A stretch of DNA of 64,000 bases from Novosphingobium olei (GTDB lineage: Bacteria > Pseudomonadota > Alphaproteobacteria > Sphingomonadales > Sphingomonadaceae), in contig NZ_JABBGM010000002.1 of assembly GCF_012927405.1 (NCBI RefSeq), positions 62,001 to 126,000 of the forward strand. Reading direction: 5' to 3'. The notes below the pieces were generated by a model. The model was not told where the DNA came from, ran no database searches, and saw only the letters and a program-made list of their open reading frames with translations. Position numbers and translations under genes: made by a program. Shown piece after piece: positions 61,020-64,000 of this stretch; the stretch's first letter is position 1; every line of letters begins with the position of its first letter.

Positions 61020-61448
61020 TCAGCTTTCGTCGCGATTGCGACGTTGCGCCGCTGCCGGGGCCGCATTCGATTGCTGCAGCCGAGCGATGCGCCGGGCCTG
61101 CTCTTCGGCGCGATCCTGAACGGCAGCGCGGCGACGTTCGGCCTCGGCGGCTTCGGCCGCCCGCGCATCGGCGATCGTGCGAGCCCGCGCGACATCGCGT
61201 TCGTTGCCCGAAGCGATCCGCTCAAGCCCGCGGATGAACTTGTGCAATTGCTGCAGCGATCCGGCATCGGTCGCATCGCCACGCGCGCCGTAATCGCTCA
61301 CCAGCGTGCGGGTACGGTGGCCAAGGGCTTCGAGCTGGGCGAGGGTGCCTTCGGCCTTGCCCGCCTCGGCCAGCGCGGTCCGCCGCGCCACGTCACGGAT
61401 GCGTTCCAGCCTTTGCAACCGCGCGAGACGGGCGCGCTCAGCCTTCAT
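61020..61448 (-). CDS. fliJ: Flagellar export protein FliJ
   Basis: A 142-residue highly charged coiled-coil protein (RLARLQRLERIRDVARRTALAEA and long Ala/Arg/Glu helices). It is the stalk subunit of the FliI ATPase, analogous to the gamma subunit of F-type ATPase. The start overlaps the fliI stop by 11 nt. Assigned by composition, length and position. Confidence 0.85.
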   Translation of the reverse strand: MKAERARLARLQRLERIRDVARRTALAEAGKAEGTLAQLEALGHRTRTLVSDYGARGDATDAGSLQQLHKFIRGLERIASGNERDVARARTIADARAAEAAEAERRRAAVQDRAEEQARRIARLQQSNAAPAAAQRRNRDES

Positions 61449-62781
61449 GGCCGAGCAGGCGGGTTAGCGCCGCGATGCTGGCATCCATTGCGATGACTTC
61501 GCGCTGGCTCTGGGAGAGGAACCCGCTGAGCGCATCATGCATGGTGATCGCGCGATCGAGCTGGGGGTCCGTGCCGTTGCGATAGGCACCCATCAGCACG
61601 AGGTCGCGGTTCGCCTCGTAGGTTGCGACCAGAGCGCGGAACTGCCGGGCGAGCTGCTGATGGTCTTGCGCGGTGATATCGCTCATCACGCGGCTCAACG
61701 AGGCGGCAATATCGATGGCGGGATATTGTCCGCGCTGGGCCAGATCGCGCGAGAGGACGATGTGACCGTCGAGGATCGAGCGGGCCGTGTCGACGACCGG
61801 ATCGTCCTGGTTGTCGCCATCGGCGAGCACGGTGTAGAGCCCAGTGATCGAACCGCCGCTCGCCGCCGAATTGCCGGCGCGTTCGACCAGCTTGGTGATC
61901 GTGGCGAGCGCAGAAGGGGGGTAGCCGCGTGCCGTGCCGGGCTCGCCCAGCAGCAACGCGATCTCGCGGCCGGCGTGGGCGACGCGGGTAAGCGAATCCA
62001 TGATCAGCAGCACGCGCTTGCCCTTGGCGCGAAAGTATTCGGCCATGCTGGTTGCCAGCATCGCGCCGCGAATGCGCAGGTTTGGCGCATGGTCGGCCGG
62101 CACGGCGACGACGACGCTGCGCTCGCGCTTGCTGCCGTGCATGTGGCGTTCCACGAAATCGGAAACTTCGCGCGCGCGTTCGCCGATCAGCCCGACGATG
62201 ACGATCTCGGCCTCGGCGCCATGGGCGATCATGTCGAGCAGCACGGACTTGCCGACGCCTGAACCTGCCATCACGCCGATGCGCTGGCCAACGCCGAACG
62301 TGGTGAGCGCATTGAGCGCACGTACGCCTGTGTCGAAGGCAAGGCGTACCGGCGAGCGGTCGAGCGCGCCGGCGCGTATGCCGCCCGAAGGCCATTCCCG
62401 GCTCGCTTCGATCGCTGGGCCCCCGTCGATGGGCTTGCCTTCGCCATCGACGGCGCGGCCCAGAAAGGCTTCCCCGACCGGGAGCATGCCGGGCCGTCCT
62501 TCGGGCCGGACGCGCGAACCAGGGCGCAGCAGCACCGTGTCTCCCAGCAGCATCATCAGCGTGTTGCCGTTGCGGAAGCCGATGACTTCGGCGGCAAGCG
62601 AGCCCGCGCCGTGCGCGATCCGGCATTGCGTGCCGATCGGCACAGACAGCCCGCTTACTTCCAGCAGGCCACCGTCACAGGCGGACAGCAGGCCGAAGCG
62701 GCGCGGGGAAAAGTCTGGATGCGCTTCGGCGAAGCGGCCGAGCATGGGAATGGCGGGGCTCAACATGGCCGTGTTCAGCAT
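61438..62781 (-). CDS. fliI: Flagellum-specific ATPase FliI
   Basis: A 447-residue type III export ATPase, related to F1-beta. Walker A GSGVGKS is at 173-179, then IVGLIGERAREV, the Walker B region VLLIMDSLTRVAH, and SITGLYTVLADGDNQDDPV. It unfolds and feeds substrates to the export gate. ATG 62781 overlaps the fliH stop; a longer frame to 63057 lies within fliH and is not used. Confidence 0.95.
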   Translation of the reverse strand: MLNTAMLSPAIPMLGRFAEAHPDFSPRRFGLLSACDGGLLEVSGLSVPIGTQCRIAHGAGSLAAEVIGFRNGNTLMMLLGDTVLLRPGSRVRPEGRPGMLPVGEAFLGRAVDGEGKPIDGGPAIEASREWPSGGIRAGALDRSPVRLAFDTGVRALNALTTFGVGQRIGVMAGSGVGKSVLLDMIAHGAEAEIVIVGLIGERAREVSDFVERHMHGSKRERSVVVAVPADHAPNLRIRGAMLATSMAEYFRAKGKRVLLIMDSLTRVAHAGREIALLLGEPGTARGYPPSALATITKLVERAGNSAASGGSITGLYTVLADGDNQDDPVVDTARSILDGHIVLSRDLAQRGQYPAIDIAASLSRVMSDITAQDHQQLARQFRALVATYEANRDLVLMGAYRNGTDPQLDRAITMHDALSGFLSQSQREVIAMDASIAALTRLLGHEG

Positions 62782-63419
62782 TGCCTGAGCGCGTCCTCGA
62801 TGGCCCGGCGCCACTGCTCGGGGCCATCCTCGACGCCGCCATGCGCGCCTTCGACGCGGATCGCGCCGCGTTCCAGCGCCGGATCGGGCTCGCAGTGCCA
62901 GGCTTCGGGAAGACGGGCATGAACCAAGGCCAGGTCCTCGGGATGAAGCCGGATCACGCGTGCATCGTCGGATCTCGCCAGCATTGCGGCTGCGGCCGAA
63001 ACCCTGCGTCCCAGCGCTTCCGCATCGGTCGCGACGCCCGCCAGCAGACTGTCGCACAAGGCGAGAACCGTCTGGCGCAGGCGATCGTGCAACTGGTGGA
63101 CAAGCGCTTCGTCCATGCGCACGAGCGCCGTCTCGATGCGGTGGCGCGCGGCATCGGCCTCGGCCTGTTCGACTTGCGCAGCACGCCGCGCATCCTCTGC
63201 CCCTTGCGCGTAGCCGTCGGCGAAGGCCTGCTGAACGGGATCTTCCTCGGGCTGGGCGGCTCCACGCGAAAGCGAGGCAGCCTCGATCGCGGTGCGCTCG
63301 CCCGCGGGCACGAAGCGCGCGTCGCGTGCAAAGGGGCCCGAACCGAGGCCGATCAGGTCGGCAAGGGCGTGTGCGCGTGGCTTGGATAGGGCGAACCGAT
63401 CATGCAGCATTTCAGACAT
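62775..63419 (-). CDS. fliH: Flagellar assembly protein FliH
   Basis: A 214-residue regulator of the FliI ATPase. The middle is a charged coiled coil (QQAFADGYAQGAEDARRAAQVEQAEADAARH is Ala-rich with GxxxG-like spacing), and the C-terminus is a V-ATPase E-like domain (LRQTVLALCDSLL, VIRLHPEDLALVHARLP, GAIRVEGAHGGVEDG). Overlaps fliG by 8 nt and fliI by 7 nt. Clearly FliH by locus and C-terminal domain. Confidence 0.9.
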   Translation of the reverse strand: MSEMLHDRFALSKPRAHALADLIGLGSGPFARDARFVPAGERTAIEAASLSRGAAQPEEDPVQQAFADGYAQGAEDARRAAQVEQAEADAARHRIETALVRMDEALVHQLHDRLRQTVLALCDSLLAGVATDAEALGRRVSAAAAMLARSDDARVIRLHPEDLALVHARLPEAWHCEPDPALERGAIRVEGAHGGVEDGPEQWRRAIEDALRQC

Positions 63420-64000
63420 AATCGTCGTCGCCCGCGCCGAACACGATCACGCCTTCGGCCGACAAACGGCGGGCGGCGGTTATGATCGCCTTCTGCGCCT
63501 CGATCACTTCGGCCATCTTCATGCGACCGCGCCCGGCGATTTCGTCGCGCACGCCGTCGGCGGCGCGGCTGGACATGGCACGGAAGAAGCAGTCGCGCTG
63601 TTCTTCCGGAATGCCCTTGAGCGCGGCGATGAGCGTGTCGGAATCGACTTCGCGCAGCAGCGAGCCCATCGACTTGTCGTCGAGCACGTAGAGGTGCTCG
63701 AACTTGAACATCTCGTTTTCGATCGCCTTGGCCAGGGCTTTGTCCTGCTTGGCGATCTCGGGCATGACCCGCTTTTCGACCGCGCGGGCGGCCGCGTTAA
63801 TGATGTCGGCGGCTTCGCGCGGGCCACCCATGGTGAGCGCGGCGCGGCCGTGGCATTCGGTGATGCGCCGAGCGAGCATCTCTTCCAGCATCACAATCGC
63901 CTCGGGCGCGACCGGGCCCAGCGTGGCGATGCGGTGAACCACCTGAGTTTGGATCGCGTCCGGCAGGGCGTGGAGGACCGCAGCGGCCACCTCGGGATCG
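63412..64000 (-). CDS. fliG: Flagellar motor switch protein FliG (partial, N-terminus outside)
   Basis: The last 196 or so residues of FliG, which joins the C-ring to the MS ring and touches the stator. The frame stays open to the window edge (DPEVAAAVLHALP continues upstream), so the N-terminal domain is missing. The visible part has the middle-domain FEHLYVLDDKSMGSLLREVDSDTLIAALKG and the C-terminal ADGVRDEIAGRGRMKMAEVIEAQ and GAGDDDYV end. It is the first flagellar gene seen here; its true operon start is upstream of the window. Confidence 0.93.
   Translation of the reverse strand, partial: DPEVAAAVLHALPDAIQTQVVHRIATLGPVAPEAIVMLEEMLARRITECHGRAALTMGGPREAADIINAAARAVEKRVMPEIAKQDKALAKAIENEMFKFEHLYVLDDKSMGSLLREVDSDTLIAALKGIPEEQRDCFFRAMSSRAADGVRDEIAGRGRMKMAEVIEAQKAIITAARRLSAEGVIVFGAGDDDYV

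Overview
This 64 kb window is high-GC DNA with dense, overlapping gene packing. The best fit is a sphingomonad alphaproteobacterium; a Novosphingobium or Sphingobium relative is a guess from gene content (several TonB receptors, a DUF3034/cupredoxin/globin cluster, Ku-LigD, scattered CCTTCGACAGGCTCAGG repeats). No rRNA, CRISPR array, insertion sequence or phage was seen. The only tRNA is a Leu(CAG) gene that appears to lack one base in its acceptor stem.

Layout. 1-16.7 kb is a catabolic island: amidase, SnoaL-like protein, TetR regulator, TonB receptor, GMC oxidoreductase, acyl-CoA ligase, cytochrome P450, DUF35 protein plus thiolase-like partner, aldehyde dehydrogenase, Rieske oxygenase and a double-domain CoA transferase. 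Several promoter regions carry copies of one inverted repeat, ATCTA-N7-TAGAT, which suggests one regulon. The substrate cannot be read from sequence. The logic is import, oxidation, CoA activation and C-C cleavage, probably by an Ltp2-like aldolase because the thiolase cysteines are absent.

16.7-24.2 kb holds a DUF2252 protein, a c-di-GMP enzyme (GGDEF+EAL) co-transcribed with a secreted cupredoxin, divergent DUF3034 and exported truncated globin genes, and a Tat-exported sulfatase. 24.2-25.2 kb is gene-free, with a consensus sigma-70 promoter facing a structured stretch (candidate RNA) and REP-type repeats. 25.2-32.5 kb has a cytochrome c'/b561 pair, a divergent histidine kinase/response regulator, a Met/His-rich outer-membrane protein, tRNA-Leu, an NDUFA9-like protein and a glutathione transferase. 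32.7-44.6 kb has Ku and LigD (end joining), a DEAD-box helicase, a Gre-like factor, an ABC-F ATPase, a second TonB-type receptor and a lower-GC acyltransferase.

44.6-64.0 kb is motility. One minus-strand chemotaxis operon runs STAS-cheA-cheR-cheB-cheD-cheY-cheW-orf87. A lone plus-strand CheB paralogue lacks its catalytic histidine. A long minus-strand flagellar operon runs fliG-H-I-J-K-L-M-N-O-P-Q-R-flhB-fliD-fliS, with fliG cut by the window edge. FliM lacks the usual N-terminal CheY-binding peptide. No receptor (MCP), flagellin or cheZ gene lies in the window.
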